A stretch of 20,000 nucleotides of DNA, from positions 939,921 to 959,920 of the forward strand of contig CM018913.1 of the NCBI GenBank assembly GCA_009663005.1, written 5' to 3'. Source of the stretch: Actinidia chinensis (lineage: Eukaryota; Streptophyta; Magnoliopsida; Ericales; Actinidiaceae). The notes under the pieces are model-generated. The model was given only the letters and a program-made list of their open reading frames with translations. It did no database searches and was not told the DNA's origin. Numbering within the stretch: position 1 is the first letter of the stretch; each line of letters starts with the position of its first letter. This document shows, one piece after another, positions 18,829-20,000 of the stretch. A program made the position numbers and the translations under genes.

Positions 18829-19354
18829 AAAAGCCTATAATACACATGTTTCTGTAAGAGTACTAATCTAAAAACGCATCAAAAAGTTTATGGCCTTTGG
18901 AAGTGGTGTGCTTGATTTTCTTGCAATTTTCTTTCTTCATTGTATATTGCTTCAAAAAGTGATAAATGTATCCGACTCTTCTCCATTTCTGGTGGGAATT
19001 TGAAATCTCCAGAACGTATCATGAAAATCATAATGGTTGGTGAAGTGCAACGTAAGCGAAATGTATCTGATGAAATTGTTGGTAAAACCAAATCGATATA
19101 TATTAAAACCCAAAATGGTTAACGACTAAAACTCGTAATTTTGTTGCATTTGTAGACTGTAGATTTTGGGTTTGTGATAATATATTATAATCTTTGGCTG
19201 AAAATCTCTAATTCGCACCAGAAATGAAGAGCGCGAGAGGATTAGGCTTCTTTCTAGGCCTATTTTGGGAACGGATCGTCCAGTCCAAAGGTTGAGAGCA
19301 CATTTTAGACCCATCTTTGCGATCTGAAGATTCACCTTATAGAATTCATTGAGT
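18829..19354. other. Intergenic, no gene
   Basis: AT-rich, with short open frames on both strands (18888-19122) that overlap each other and show no known domain. Confidence 0.45.
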
Positions 19355-19414
19355 AGATTATACATGCAAAAAATTAAGTTCATCAGATTATACATGCAAA
19401 AAATTAAGTTCATC
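19355..19414 (+). repeat. Perfect 30-b tandem duplication
   Basis: The 30-b unit beginning AGATTATACATGC and ending TTAAGTTCATC occurs twice back to back without mismatch. Confidence 0.95.
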
Positions 19415-19416
19415 AT

Positions 19417-19452
19417 ATATATCAGGCCACATCGTATATATCAGGCCACATG
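19417..19452 (+). repeat. 19-b tandem duplication
   Basis: ATATATCAGGCCACATCGT at 19417-19435 is followed directly by ATATATCAGGCCACATG, starting only 2 b after the 30-b duplication. Confidence 0.9.
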
Positions 19453-20000
19453 ATCGATGGATGATAATTATAATTTTGCAAATTCACTGTCTATTTTCTT
19501 GGGATTAAATATAATTTGATCATATTACTTGATATCTGATTAATTTGATTCCACCAATACAAGACACTAGTTCGATATCAAGTTGAAAACTATTCCATAG
19601 CCATAAAAATAAAATGTATGAACTCCATAAAAACAATATGTACCCAAGAATAACCAATAAAAAATCCATTCCAAACCCTTTTGACTTGACTTCTTATTCT
19701 CGACAAATTATTTAGTGCTTCTAGAGCAAAACGTGGTGGTCTTAACTTTATAATGATTGGTTTAAATAACGAAATTTATTATTTTTTTATCTAAATTATG
19801 ACTAACATGTATAGATGTGTCAATCATAAACTTATATAGAGCATTGCTCTAATAGCACCAAATAATCTCTCCTTATTCTCTAGCTTTTTGACATTTCATC
19901 TTCATGTCTTTTTCCTTATATAAAATTAACAAGGAAAAAAAAAAACTTTAGTCTGCCATAAACCTTTCCATGATTTTGCTATATTTTTCCGGACTTCCCA
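19453..20000. other. AT-rich intergenic to window end
   Basis: No gene, RNA or repeat recognised beyond A and T runs. Confidence 0.5.

Noticed and set aside
1..20000. CRISPR arrays, bacterial operons, tRNA or rRNA genes
   Set aside because: No regularly spaced repeats, no Shine-Dalgarno-led gene runs and no tRNA-like cloverleaf pattern seen; the intron-bearing gene shows this is plant nuclear DNA.

Overview
The window is nuclear DNA from a flowering plant, most likely a eudicot although the clade cannot be fixed from the sequence. It is AT-rich, with GT-AG introns, many small transposon-like repeats, and one well-supported protein-coding gene. That gene, on the + strand, is a plastid-type enoyl-[acyl-carrier-protein] reductase (NADH), the plant FabI/ENR called MOD1 in Arabidopsis. 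It is assembled here from 12 coding exons between 9636 and 18002, with all phases agreeing, giving a 392-residue precursor.

Layout. Positions 1-7540 are intergenic: a possible Ty1/copia primer-binding-site remnant at the left edge, several diverged miniature inverted-repeat elements, a dispersed repeat pair, and a diverged direct duplication of several hundred bases (5245-5740 and 5918-6615). Positions 7374-8210 are the likely promoter and first leader exon, with TGGGCT/GGCCCA (site II-like) motifs and a telo-box, and a TIR element ending about 200 bases before the leader. Positions 8211-9598 are probable leader introns around a small non-coding exon.

The gene body has been enlarged by transposons. 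Intron 5 (1965 b) holds a Mutator-like inverted-repeat element with a 630-b hAT-like element nested in it. Intron 8 (2714 b) holds a 2572-b TG...CA element, read as a solo LTR, flanked by a perfect 5-b duplication; removing it leaves a 137-b intron. Introns 10 and 11 hold MITE-like elements. Intron 7 has to be a GC-AG intron to keep the conserved protein intact. No insertion touches an exon, so the gene looks functional.

Positions 18003-20000 are the 3' untranslated region and downstream intergenic DNA, with a candidate AATAAA signal and several short tandem duplications. No second convincing gene, RNA gene or CRISPR array was seen. I found no clearly new biological system. The best leads are the GC-AG intron, an alternative leader splice that would add an in-frame upstream ATG, and the nested intronic transposons.
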